From Pieris napi (taxonomy: Eukaryota > Arthropoda > Insecta > Lepidoptera > Pieridae), in the NCBI RefSeq assembly GCF_905475465.1, contig NC_062243.1:12920267-12984266 (forward strand): a DNA stretch of 64,000 nucleotides, given 5' to 3'. Positions 43,681 through 56,720 of this stretch are shown here, in pieces; the stretch's first letter is position 1, and each line of letters opens with the position of its first letter. Made by a program: the position numbers and the translations under genes. The notes under the pieces are model-generated. The model was given only the letters and a program-made list of their open reading frames with translations. It made no database searches and had not been told where the DNA came from.

Positions 43681-45357
43681 TAACTTACTTTATTGTAGTG
43701 AAATCACTTTTTAAAAAGTTGTGTTCATAAAAAGTTTTTATGTATGTTGCAAGTAGTTACCATAGCTTAGTGGAGCCTACAAACAAGCAGGAATGTAGAG
43801 TACAGATGAAACTACTTTACTATTAATGATATTTATAATCATTTGAGATTTTATTGTAGAGCATTCTAGTTTATACTGCGAATTCTAAATTTATAATAAT
43901 AAATCGATACACGGTTAACAAACGCTACTTAATGAAAGGAATATTCAGATATTAATAAACCTTCCATCGCAAAAAGCCACTCAGCTCGAGGAAATTGTTA
44001 TTCTGTATTTAGTTTTCAGCGAATTGATCAAAGAAAGCGTAAGCAGCGAATATAAACCTCCGTGGAGACTGCTTTTAAATAATATTTAACAGGACGTGAC
44101 CTTGTCTGTTCGTTGTGATCTCTTATGTAATGATACTTCTCTCGTATTAATGTAAGTCACTAGCTCGGTAAGAGATAAATCTGCGGCACAATGTAATCTT
44201 ATTACACACACTAGGTACTATATATTTACTTTGCGAATCAGTAACGGTAGCGTTGTAGTCGTCATGCGAATTATGCTTAAGAAATAAATTCATTCACATG
44301 AATGGCACTTAATTGAAAATCAGTTAATTGAAGCTGTCACGAAGTCATTCCTGTAACTGGTTCGAGTCTCAGTCCATTGTAGAGCAGGAAAATCTTTCTA
44401 CAGTCACGGCTCTCGATGGGATAACGTCAAACACGCTCAGATACCGAATGACCTAAGTTAACTTCGTCCTTCAAACAATAATTAACCCAATCCGAACTGT
44501 TATAAGTACAAACTCGCATAACACTCAAGAAAGCTATGAAACTTTGTTAAATAACTTTTCAGATAACTTCAACTCGGCGTATTTGAACAAAGTTGTAAGC
44601 GGAATACCGCCACGGGCTAATTCAATCTGTGCGCTCTTGTAATAAATGTTGTTTTCGCGTAATACCAATAGGGGAGTTAGTGTACTTTGGTAAGTTGAAA
44701 GTTGTGGACTTCGCGAAGCAAAACGGGAACTTTTGTAGAACATTTCAGTGTAGTTAGTACAATGTTATAATGGAAATAAGCACTTCAAAATGGCGATGCC
44801 TGCAGCTGTGTTAATAAGTGTATGAATCGATGGGATACTGTTTAGTGTTTACGAATAATAACTGCAAGTCTAGCGATATGAGCAATAACTGCAAAAGTTT
44901 CGTGTTTAATTAAAGCTTTTGCATCAAGAATTAAATTATCATATCGTCTGGAAAAAAGTATTGAATACAAAATGAATGTACATAATTTTGTAACTAATAA
45001 ACAAGTCATCGAGTGAACAAGTTAGAGAATAATAGCAAAAAATAATAGTGGTTTTAATAAATTCATCTTAAGAAAACTTCGTAATTGAAGAGTATTTTAA
45101 TAAATCTCGATTGCAGAGCTCAAGTTTCTTTGAGATAGGATTAATAATTCCGACCTCTTCTCTCCGCTAAATTTTCCTTTAATGGAGAATTTTACAACTT
45201 TTACATTAAATCTGTATTAATGCTTAAAGCGTAGGCATTTATAAGTTTTTAGAAATTACTAGAGAACTAACTTTATAAACACAATGTAAGTATAATTAAT
45301 AATAAGTAATCCAATCCAAGTTTTATACTGAATATTCCTATATATTAATTCAATAAA

Positions 45358-45664
45358 GAGCACCGTTGGTGGCTTTAGCGTGCTACTCTCATCCCTGAGG
45401 TCATAGGTTCGATCCCCGGCTGTGCACCAATGTGCGCCTGAATGAGCACATAGAAAGAAACTCCATGTTTACATTCGCTCGAATGGTGAAGGAAAACATA
45501 GTTAGGAAACCGGCTTTCCTTTGACCCAAGAAGTCCACGGCGTGTGTCAGGCACATGAGGCTGATCACCTACTTGCCTATTAGATTGACAAATGATCATG
45601 TAACAAGTACAAGAATCTGAGGCCCAGACCTAAAAAAGTAGTGCCACTGATTTATTTATTTATA
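45358..45664 (+). mobile_element. tRNA-derived SINE
   Basis: Head with TTGGTGGCTTTAGCGTG (A box) and GGTTCGATCCCCGG (B box), then the shared body (GTGAAGGAAAACAT, CCGGCTTTCCTTTGACCC, CCTATTAGATTGACAAATGA) and a TTTA-repeat tail. It is the most complete copy in the window. Confidence 0.85.
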
Positions 45665-48600
45665 TACAAGATAATATATATTTATTCGGCTGCCATCACC
45701 TTTAGTACTAAAATAAAAAACCTACGAGTTATATACAAATATATGAAAATACATATTATACTAAATGTGACTCGACCATTCACATTCATACTCGTAGGGA
45801 AATAAAAAACCTAATACAAACCCATATTGAATTAATTCTGAATGCGAAGGTAATCTTTATACTACACGGTCGCCCTGAATTCACTAGATTCTGCATAACA
45901 TGTAATGTACCAGAGGAATAAAGTCTTATCTACATAAGTCGTTCCATTCCATTTTCAACTTTATCACGCGTTAGTAAAGCGCAATTACGGCTAAAGCATT
46001 TTGTATGAAATGGGTACGACTGTCTCTTTATATTTGCCAGTTTTCTTTTACTTATTATGAACAATAAATTACCCTTGCAAGTATTGTTTATAAGGTTCTA
46101 TACACTATATAATTAATTAAAGCCTTATAAAATATTAATGCTAGATAACTTAACTTAAATATTCACCTGAAATTGACTTGCAAATTCTTGTCCTTATGTG
46201 CTTGGCTTGTTAAGCAAACGCAGACACTGATATATTGTATATATTTAATAATATTAATTATTAATTATTTTTATTCCACTTGGGGCGGCCTATAGACGCT
46301 TATCTTAACTCAAAGTATTGCTAACTCTTGTTGATACATTTTTGGCCCGTGGCTTACCGCGAAGCCTGCTACGAATCCTAAGCACTGCTTGTGTCATCCT
46401 TTCGTAGCAAGCGCGTAGCTCGCCTACGAATCGTTTCTCGTCTCTACGTATATTTGTTTAATCCGACAATGTAAAAAAATATATTATTTTAAGTAAAATT
46501 ATTAGGTTGATGACTAAGATAAATAACCTAATTCCAATGATATATGACTCTCGGGCAGTTTAAGTTACCTGTGTGTAATTTCTTGTGCATATATTTTAAT
46601 ATTTTGTAAACGAAGATGATAGACATAAAAACTTTTCTCAAACTTTTAGTTTCAAAGTTTGTGCAGTTTCTTAACCAACTCAGTTCAGATAGCGTATGCA
46701 AATATTCATGAAAAACAAGAAATTGCTACAAATTCGTTTTGTATTGTAAAAAGCCCTCGTGTAAAGTAATCTTAACTCAATACAAAGCTCTATAAACAGA
46801 CTTCAATTTTATTGGACGCGATTCATGAATAGGAAATAAGTTTCGTTCCGTCGAAATAGGGTCGAGAAGCACTATGTTGGCTCAAAGAGAACTTAATGGA
46901 CGCTCTGAGAACATCTTACATAGTATTACATCTGGTTTTAAATGTTTATCTGCGTGTCTACTTACCCAGTGTACTCGTCTGGATGAGAAGTCAAATACAA
47001 AAATAAATAACAAAAGTGTATAATTCTTAATGTCCTTTATCTGTTTCCGTGTGGTAAAGTACATTATTATAAAATACTCAAACTACACGTTTCAAAATGT
47101 ACTATAAGAGTATGTATCAAGTAATCTGAAGTCTCTTCTGTCCTGTCTGGACAGAGTTTGCGTTATCATATTCACCGCCCAGTACTCGGAATCGTCAGCT
47201 GATTCAGCTTCACTCAAAAAACACGTGCAGGGTGTTTAAATGTTCTTGCCTATGAACCGGATTCGAGCCACAAGAGATAAGAGAGTTTAAGAAATAAAAC
47301 GTAAAACTAAACGTTAGAACTAAATCCATTCTAAAAGTAAAAGTGGCTGATTACTTATATTATTCACGTCCAGGTGAATCAACGAACTCGTCGTTTTCAA
47401 TATTCTTTATTGGCTGGTTATAAACGTTTTTAATGTCGGTCCAGTGTCAGAAAGATGAATAAATAACAAATATGGTTCTTTGTTCCTGAACGAATTTATA
47501 ATATTATTTAGTAAGAGAGAGCGGCCTGACGAGGATAGACGAAGCAATGAATAAATACCCTCCCCTCCGATGAATAACAAAACCAACTAATACAAACCGA
47601 AACCCAACAATTCATATTTGTCTGAGCCTTTTTTAAATAAAAATCTTATTCTAACGAAATTTAGTAATATTCTTATTTTAGTAAAATTCCGTCTAAAAGC
47701 TTCATAAATGTTAACATTACTTCAAAAATTTGGAATATTAATGAAATTGTGATGGCTGGGACTTGTGTATGCGAGTGTCACACATAATGTGCGACACTAA
47801 TATGTGTGATGAACCTTTTGTGTCTGTACATTAATGAAAATTATGGCGTCTTAGGCGGTTTACTTACGATATTTTCTATCACCGTATGAGCAAGAATGAA
47901 TAAGTAATTCCAAAGAAAGATTTTCACTGCCGGGATTGGAACAGGGATCACCAGGGTTGAGATTCGGTGACTAGGGTAACATAACTCAGTAGTAATAAAG
48001 ACTTGAAAACTTGGAAAATCGTCGTGCCTCAATAACAAGACTAAGCTTTCACAATAAATCCCGATCGATTCAAGATATATTCAATAACTCATAACTTTCA
48101 TAGTATTTATAGAGGATAAAGGAGGAGGAGCTGGCGATATTTTGAAGAAGTGGCAGTGATTTATTAATTTTCTTTGTTATTCGGTCTACTTTCTGATCTT
48201 GTTAACATATTTCGAAGCCCCCGGGAATGTTGCTCACTCGAATGAAATTGCGTTTTTATTTTGTTTACCTGTTAGAAAATTCTAATTGATTTACAATAAA
48301 ATGTCTGAGTTATTTGTTAAGATGTCATTTTGTGTTTTAATATACAACTGGGGATATGTATAGATTTTTCTTTTGCTTTCGATTTTAATTTGGATTAATG
48401 CGCAATCAAAAAATAGTAAAGCATCATACCTACGATCCCTTCTCTTACAATGTTAACTTTAAAATTTTCACCTCGATAAAAACTATTAATTTTATGATAT
48501 TATGGCCATTGGCAATTTTTTTTTTAATTTTCACTCAATTAGATACTATTGGAACAATCATTTGTACAGTCTATTAATTCACTCTGTCGTATATCGTACT

Positions 48601-49209
48601 TACACAGAAAAACAATAAATATTCGGGGTAATATATTATTAATATTTGTAATCCTTTTGTTTATAATTTCGTGAGTATCTCGATAGGTTTGCAAACCAGC
48701 TACTTTCTACATATTATTAAAACAAAACCGAAATACTAATGTTTAGGATATCATCATAATGTGTATAGAAATTACCTATACTAATTAGTTATCAGCTATG
48801 TGAATAAACTTGCCTTCGTAATACGATAAATAATAATTAATAATTTATTTTCCCGCGTAATGTAGTTAGCAAAGTTACTTTAAAATATCGAATTTAGACG
48901 CTGAAGTAAACAACAAGTTTTAATGAAACAGCGCAGTAGATTATTGGGGCCACGAAACGAGTGGTTAAATACTTATAGAAGATTTAACATACCTCGCTTT
49001 GTTTTAAAATTTAAATCTGACTGTCTTATTCATATAACTTAATTATGTCTAATTGCACTGTTGAATACTAAAAAAACATCTCTCTCTTTTTATCAAAGCG
49101 TAAACATAATTTCACAGAAAGAGAGAACTTTAGTTAAACCAGTTTTAATAAGGATTATATCTTTAATTAGGAATGAATGTTCTTAATATAATATTTTGAA
49201 TTTGTCAGT
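45665..49209. other. Non-coding region before the NK2-like exon
   Basis: AT-rich. I see no repeat family member or coding exon. It probably lies in the first intron of the NK2-like gene. Confidence 0.4.
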
Positions 49210-49314
49210 ATGTCACGCACCGGGCGGCAAGGCTACTCGATACGCCACCTGCTACAGCTACCAAACGCCGCCCGCAGCTCTCCTGGACCCAACCCGCCCA
49301 CGCCCAGCGCCAAG
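49210..49314 (+). CDS. vnd: First coding exon of an NK2-class homeobox gene (vnd/Nkx2.2-like)
   Basis: ATG 49210 to the strong donor AAG/GTAAGT at 49315, 35 codons, with a possible acceptor TTTGTCAG ending at 49208. The peptide starts MSRTGRQGYSIRHLLQLPN and continues rich in P, S and A. The core Y-S-I-R-H-L-L at 9-15 fits the eh1/TN motif that binds Groucho. The layout (MS, five or six residues, G-aromatic-S-I/V-x-x-L/I-L-x-LP) matches the start of vertebrate Nkx2.2. In that family the homeodomain is encoded in the next exon, which would lie beyond 64000. Such genes repress transcription in the ventral nervous system. Codons are GC-rich, unlike the flanks. It may instead belong to another eh1-bearing homeobox class. 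Confidence 0.55.
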
Positions 49315-50990
49315 GTAAGTAATAATAAATAACTCTACAAATAACTATGTATTAATTGTTTAATTTATTTACTGAGGTATATCTATGTTTCTTTTCTAAT
49401 ACATTATTAAGTAGTGTCTCTTGTATTTATATTCAATTTAAACATATTATGAATATAATAAAGAGGAAAGATATGATTTTCGTATTTGGATTATACTCAA
49501 AAAAATATTCCTAGAATATTAAAAAAAATGTCCAGCCATAAGCTGAGCAAGTCGTAAGTTATAATCACAGTTGGTACAGAGCTCATTGTTATATTAGTCT
49601 TTGTCTCAAACCTCGTTCCATTGTCTCGACAATTTAACAGTTTAGCCCAAATATTTGTTCTCTACATCTTTACATTATCAAAATATATAATTAATACGAG
49701 TCTTAAACTAACGAACTAGTTTTAAGCGTATTTTACCGTAGACTAAATATTAAGGTTTGGAAGACAAAATTTCTTTCCAAAATACACGAAATTTTAAATT
49801 TAAGTCGAAATAATAACGTGTTTATTGTTCATAATGGTTTCTACTAATTAGTTAGATGCTATTACTAGAAGTACTAGTACGAAGTTCCTACAAATACTCG
49901 TGCAATATTAATATACTCAAACATAACCTGAGCTGCTTTTCGTGGAACTGTAATATGGAGATGAGGCGTTTCTGAGAAATTTAATTTACTGTACATTTTC
50001 ATTCAGATATTATGTTGTAGTGCGCATCAAATGTGTTGTATAGAGGTAAACTATTCTTATTTATTTTTCTTTATATACGGCAATTAACAATCGTACGGTG
50101 AGGATATCTGTGTAACTTAGGATATAATTAAATCGCTAAGGCTAAGCCGAGAATTATGACTTCCTTATATCCAATGCAATACGATATTGAGACCCATAAA
50201 TGGATGTCATTTTCTGCATTGAGTGAGTCGAGTCCTCCGACATATGGAGAGCGGTATGTTAAACCTTGATTTCTTTAACTTATCAAAAGTTTGCATTTTA
50301 AAATCAAAATATCATAAAGATCCTTACGTGTTTTAATGAATTTTTACATATTGCAAATATGTATGGTAGTTCTTGGTGGAACGAGCAGCGCCTCTAGGAT
50401 CGCAAAAATATTTCCAAAATTACAATGTTGAAATGTTCTTGTTTTTTTGTTATTTCACATATTAATCATTTATCAAATGTTCTATAGACAAATAAAGAAT
50501 GATATAGATAAATTAAAATATAAAATGATGCTTTCCATTGTTAAAATTTAGTTTAATGCGAACATTTATTCCGACCGTTGTACAACCCTTGTGCAATCCA
50601 GGGTTGTCTTCCTTCTTACATATTCACCGAGAGGGCGCTGTAATTTGTAGTTCTCAAATTCTTACAAAGATGGCGTTAAACACAGTTAAATCAACAGTCC
50701 TAATTTATTAAGAATATTATATTATTACAAATAATTACATGAAGATTACGTAATTTTATAATACTAGTAATACAAGTAACAGAAAACACAATTTCTTTAA
50801 ACTGCAGTAAAAGATAAATAAAAGTTAATAATTGAGGTAAGTAATAAAGTTAAATATTTGAAAAATATTTGTATGTGCATCGGGGTCATATTAATGTAGT
50901 TTATACTATATGTAACGATAAAACAATGGTGTACTTATTGCCCATAATATATACTAATTTACTGTGCAAAGTATCCTGCTATGGAATTCC
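49315..50990. other. Start of the presumed long intron
   Basis: AT-rich, with no exon or repeat recognised. Confidence 0.4.
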
Positions 50991-50994
50991 TACC

Positions 50995-51440
50995 TACTGA
51001 TATCGGGCGAGCTCAGTCTTTAAATTTATTTAAAAAGCTTCTTTTTTATCATTTTTCTATTACCTGGTAATTAGCTACTACTTTTATATAGTAATTGTGA
51101 CTCAATTAACCCTTAGATTAGTTTATTAATTTTGTTTATTATATTATATTACATATATTATTGTTTATTTATTTATTTTTTGCTTTTTCTTTAGACTTTT
51201 CTTTATTTTAGTTATAGGTAGTGTTATATGTTATTTTGAGTTTGAGTTTTTGTTAATTATTTATGCACATCTTGTACTTTACGCTCTAGTAGGTGTTTCT
51301 TTTTTATTGTTCCATATTAGGGTTGCCTGGAAGAAATCGCTTGTTAGCGACAAGGCCAACAAGTTGCCTAACAACTTTTGTTACCTGCTTTTTTTGTATG
51401 TATGGTTTTGTATAAGATAATGAAGTGTTAATAAATAATT
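50995..51440 (+). mobile_element. LINE 3' end
   Basis: A short C-terminal frame (about 51002-51070, IGRAQSLNLFKKLLFYHF) is followed by a 3'UTR with GTTATTTTGAGTTTGAGTTT, the GGTTGCCTGGAAGAAATCGC motif and an AATAAATAA tail. The GAGTTTGAGTTT segment also occurs at 55290, next to another LINE C-terminus. Confidence 0.55.
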
Positions 51441-53285
51441 GTAACAAATTTTGTTGAGTCGCCATGTGAAAGTTCACTAGTTTGATTTGTTGTATCGCTC
51501 GGTTAGACCCACTTGTAATTGTTTGTGATATCTTGCTAATTTGTCTTAATGTACCATTACATTATTTCGTGAGTGTTTTATCCGTGTTGTGAAGTTTTTG
51601 TACTTGTATTGAAAGTATATCATATAGAATCAGTCTAACATTTCCCCTAATTCAAATCTTATTTTATCCCTACGACTGACAATTGTGTGGCTTTTTTCGT
51701 CTATTTGATTAAATGAAGGTATGACGGTATGTGTCATCAAGGTTTAATATATTGTTATTGTATAAAATATATTTAGTATCAACGACCACTGAATCTTTGT
51801 AAGATGTTTTGTAGTTCTTTGTGCTACACAATATATTATATTACGTAGCTGTTCGTATGTCTCGTAGCTATTGCTACATAATGTTACACGGTCTTCCGTT
51901 TGACACAAAGTTTACTTGAACTCATATTAATATCCATATATAGAGGACACATTTTATGTTAATTAGTCCTCAAAATTATAATCCTTAGGAGTACTAAATC
52001 ATATAAATACCTATTCTAATAGTAGGACTTAAAAATACGTCATTAAATGAACCCCTTTATTCACAAAATCAGTTTTGCTAACGTTTGTTAGTCATAGCAA
52101 TGGTCCCCTTTATCGCATTCTTCCTGAAACTATTCGTATTGGCCTTTTAGTATTTATTTACAAAGCGAAATCAACTATTTATTTGTCGGACGATTGCTTT
52201 GATCCTGCAATGACCTGCTGCTAACATATTATTGACCTACCATTAAGGGACCGATAGAGAAACTTGAGGATATTCTAAAAATATACTTTTTATTGCATAT
52301 TAAAAAGTTACTACTAATTTGTTATTTCTGTTACGCCAGTGAAGCAATATCTTTATCCGTAGCCAAAGTTATTTATTTTTACTGTATAATTTAGAGTAAA
52401 AATAAATGATAGTTTTCTAAAGAACGCGAACTACGAATTATTTATTGCCTGGTTCGTGAACGACTAAAAAAAAGCATTTTTTAACATTCACCTAAATGTA
52501 TAACTTGCCTTAATCTAGACTTGCTTAGTAGGTATGTAATGAAGATAAGTTATAAATCTATAAATGAAATTGCCCATATAGAAATGGGATATCCATACAA
52601 TTATTTACTGAATAGTCAGAAAAGGGTTTCTTTTCACGGATTGCTGATGCCCTGTTGAGCAAACCCCTTGTCCAGACCTCGTTTTGTCTACATTCATACA
52701 TTATACTTTGCTTTGGGGTAAAATGTTGGGGTTTTATATGTCCTTAGTGTATGCGAGTAGAAAATAAGTGCTACGTTGTAATACGCACTTAATGAAAAAT
52801 TTAGTAATCAAATTGAGTAATTATACCCCAAAATAGATTTTGTTTCTCAATTGTTGTAAATAGCTTAATGTGGTGTTGTAGTATTTCTGTTCACCGATAT
52901 GTCGAGAAAATGCAATTTATTCCTTTTTTTTGACATAACATTTTAAAATTAAATTACGCGAACGCTATCGTCGTGCAAGTAATTAATTATTATTACTTAG
53001 TTCATTTTTAATCAAAATTACCCTGTTATTACCGACAATTCCTATTAAAATAAAATTTTATATTATGTACAATTAAGTATTGTTAGTCTAATATTATGTT
53101 ATTAATATATATTTAATATTTATTTTAATGTTTGTTTGTTTCTAATTTATATTTTATCGAAGCCATTTAACTAAAAATAGAAAATACTTTATAATTAAAA
53201 TATAAGGAATGAGTTAACCGTAATCTAGCATTAGGGGGAGGAAAAATCGAGCAAAGGAAAATTTTGTGGCAATAAATTTCTAGTT
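51441..53285. other. Intronic AT-rich sequence
   Basis: No exon or repeat recognised. Confidence 0.4.
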
Positions 53286-53289
53286 AATC

Positions 53290-53365
53290 CGCTAAGTGTT
53301 AAGTGATTAAGCACTCAACGGGTGGTCCGGTCTCTTACACGCCGATTTGTTCAACACTTACACAC
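53290..53365. promoter_or_regulatory. Cluster of NK2-type binding sites
   Basis: GCTAAGTGTTAAGTGATTAA holds two AAGTG cores, followed by GCACTCAA (one mismatch on the other strand) and, 40 bases on, AACACTTACA. The NK2 consensus is T(C/T)AAGTG. Four matches or near matches in 75 bp, within the presumed intron of an NK2-like gene, suggest an autoregulatory enhancer. This is inference only. Confidence 0.3.
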
Positions 53366-54970
53366 ACCAAACATAGTGATGCGGCTAACTGTTCGATAAT
53401 GCTGAAATTACCTGATTTAACATTACTAGTTAATATTATAGTAAATGACAATCACAAACAACTAATTACGTAATATAAAATATTTTTTATGACCAACTTC
53501 CATTTGATAATTATCATATTGTTGACAAAAAAATCTTATTAATACATATTCGATACTATGTCAATTAGTTTAAGAAAGTATAGTTTTAAACATACTAAAA
53601 ATCTGTGTATTTATAATGGCGTTCACATATTATCGACATAATGACGTCGCCCTAAAGACTTAAACCGTGGTGGTAATATTTCTTTTCGACAAGCGGACCT
53701 TTCGCCTTGGTAATTTACTGACCAAACGAACGTAGCGAATTGAAATTATCACAACTAATTGTTATTTATTAACACGCGTGTCTTTTATTCCTTGATTGAA
53801 ATTCGTTATCCAAATAAATTTCTACTTTAACAAATATAAAAAAAACCCGTCAAATCGTAGGTATGATCTATACTCTTGGGTTTTTGAAGTCAACCTATTT
53901 TATGGTAAAAGTAACAACATAATACATAACGTATATGACATATGCTCATCATATCATATGTTATAAGTTATACATATTATATTATAGGTTTTGCAAGATA
54001 TTTTAACTACAGATGAAAGATTTTCATACACGAGTATTTTCATAACGTTTTTAAAAAGAAAATTAATTATTTTTACCTCTTTAATATTAAAATTTGGCTC
54101 ATTTATAGTAATGATATAGTGTTTATTTTACCGCCTATCCTATATAGTATACAATAAACCAATCTCACAAAAACACCGCACGAATGCTATGAGCGTACAA
54201 ATGCGATAGAATTAAGAAAACTAGACAATTACAATGATATAACGTGTCCCAATAACTCACGATACACCACTTTACTGCTTTATTGTTCCCCAAAGCGCAC
54301 TTCGACGTAAAAGCCTGCACGGCATCGGTGATTGCCTATAATAGGACTTTGTTCAGCGGTGAGATTTCGTTGGAGAATTTGTTGTGAGTTCAATTCTGTT
54401 CTGTTAAAGTATTTGCCAAGAGTTTTACCACTCTCAATTAAATAAGATCGTATCGAAGAGGACTTTGTGCGGCAACATATGTAAGATATAAAAAAAATAT
54501 ATAGTCTTATCACTTTACTATACATTATAAAATAATTAAATTGGAATAATAGAGGTCTAAGAAAAAATATCAATATTTATAATTCTGCATATACAACTAT
54601 ATCTTTCCAATATTGTAAGTGACAAAGAAATGTTTTAAGCAAGAGTAATTTTAAGTATACATAAAATTGTAATTTGTAATGTTATAAAGTTGGGTGTAAC
54701 ATTTTGTCTTGAGGTTTCAGTGAAACGTGACCCTCCACCGCACCTCTAACGAGCTTTTGAATCTAAGACAAGGCATCTATCTTATAACAGTTTACACTAA
54801 ATACTATAATATATCGTTGAATAACCATTTTTCGACGAATGTGTAAGAATATTGGGTATTTGTAGTTTAACCATTAATTGTTAATGTCAAGTTCAATAGT
54901 TTTCATTTATTTATTTACACTTTGTTACATTTAAAGACAAACAAATAATATAAAAATTATACGGAATACA
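53366..54970. other. Intronic AT-rich sequence
   Basis: No exon or repeat recognised. A 97-codon minus-strand frame at 54280-54573 has no domain and low-complexity hydrophobic content. Confidence 0.35.
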
Positions 54971-55013
54971 ACGGGCGGCCTTAGCGCTAATAAGCGATCT
55001 ATTCCGAGCAACC
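54971..55013 (-). repeat. LINE tail repeat, minus copy
   Basis: The minus strand reads GGTTGCTCGGAATAGATCGC then GCCGCCCGTTGT, a relative of the repeat at 33745-33855. Confidence 0.6.
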
Positions 55014-55249
55014 ATTTAAAAAATTAATCAATAAAGCTTTTTATAAATTTGATAAATATTTAAATGATCCTAATCCTTGGGATTGATTTGCTCCAGTTCC
55101 AAACAATTTGTATGACTCAAAACTTAGATTAAATTAGTTTCTCCTGCCCGCTCTATAGAGCGGTAAAAAAAAGGGTATACCCTTGATTTGCGAAATGGTA
55201 GTAAATGTAAATTTACAATTAATTTGACTTTTTTTCTGACGTTCAAAAG

Positions 55250-55766
55250 TGTACTCGTTTACCTATAATCTATATGAATTAAGTTATTTTGAGTTTGAGT
55301 TTTAAACCCTATTATGGAAAAACTAAAAAAAATGTGAAGGGTAAAGTGCAAGAAGTGCATAACCAAATCTTATGAATTAATTATAGAACCTAAATCTAAA
55401 ATAATACAAAAAAAATATTAATAAAACTAAAAAGCTAATCTCACGGATTCATGAATGGCGATGTTATACAAAATAATTAGAAATACAACAATTACATAAA
55501 TGTTTATGCAGACGAGTTTTGAAAGATATTAGGTAGGTAGCCAATCGTATGGAGTCGGGCAGCCTATTCCACAACTTAATGGCGGAGATCCTAAACGAAT
55601 TGCCAAAGAAGGATGAGCTGTGAGATGGAATTTCCAAAAAGCATCTATTACAGGAGCGTAATATATAGTTATAAGGACCTGAGAATTTGAACTCATTTTT
55701 AAGATAAGAGGGAGGTGAGGGAGTATAGAAGTATACACAATAGTTATTTGTATATATAATCTCCAT
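55250..55766 (-). pseudogene. LINE C-terminal fragment
   Basis: A minus-strand frame of 100 codons (55766-55464) with FRISAIKLWNRLPDSIR and SFKTRLHKHL, a C-terminal pattern shared by many LINE ORF2 proteins and typical of 5'-truncated copies. The 3'UTR continues to about 55250 and has the CAAACTCAAACTC motif. There is no RT core. Confidence 0.7.
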
Positions 55767-56439
55767 TAATTAGTTAACCCTAACGATATTTTACATACAT
55801 TATAGGTACAAAAGCTATTTTATTCGTTATTAAAACCCACATACAAGTAGATTCGCGAAATAAAATCGTTTCAAACGGAGTCTTTGTTAAGCTGTGTATT
55901 ACACGACAGGCAATTTCTAAGGTCTTACATAATCCGTTGTGAACAGTGATCATAACAAGAAACAAATGTCATCTGGCGTTTTGATGACATCTCCTCTTCA
56001 ACTATGTCCCGAGGCGGACAAGACATTGTCTACCCTTTCCCAAATGCGAACACTTCGATACTTGTTAACATTGAAATAAGATGTCATAGTTTGTGCCAAA
56101 TCTTGACACTATCTATTCTGTTATAGAATTAAATTTGATCTTACTAACGTAGTTGAAAACGACTTTGTATTTCGTAGCAAGTTCTTATATATTAGCTACT
56201 ATACAGAAATAACATTGCACATTATAAATGGTTTTATGTAAAAATAATTAGTAGCATTACGTCCACTTACTCTTAAACGCCACATGACTCGAATAGTTAT
56301 GGCTGAGTTTTAAATTTTATTTTATACAAAACCAAACACAAACCTCCGATTTGTGATTTCACAATCCAACAAAGCGAAACGTGTACTATTTCAAAGAAGC
56401 GATAGCAGCATCTTAATTCGATAATTACAGAAAGACGTT

Positions 56440-56720
56440 AGCGATAAACAATGGGCGAATACGAGCGCAAACGCCGAAAGTTTGAAGTACGCGGTGAGTG
56501 CAGAAGACCCATAATGAGGGTTCAGAATTTCGGCACATCGCGGCCCAAACCACACCCGGCTTCTTGGCTTATTATTAATTCTGTAAGATGTGTCCCCGAT
56601 GTCCAAGACGTGCGCTGAGATTTGAGACAAAAGTCAGGAGGGCGGAAGGGACGCCCCCTCGGCCCTGAACGTGTGGAGCGTCGACAACTCGCAATATACG
56701 AAGGCTTTACAGGTGGTTTT
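56440..56720. other. Unique GC-richer non-coding block
   Basis: GC-rich against its surroundings and not part of a repeat family in the window. It has broken short frames only. It could be a conserved regulatory element or an unrecognised exon; I found no convincing frame with splice sites. Confidence 0.3.

Noticed and set aside
45395..45425. tRNA-like B box suggesting a tRNA gene
   Set aside because: It belongs to a SINE head with a non-tRNA body repeated elsewhere in the window; no cloverleaf 3' half was seen.
54280..54573. 97-codon minus frame
   Set aside because: Hydrophobic and low-complexity in AT-rich DNA, no homology recognised.
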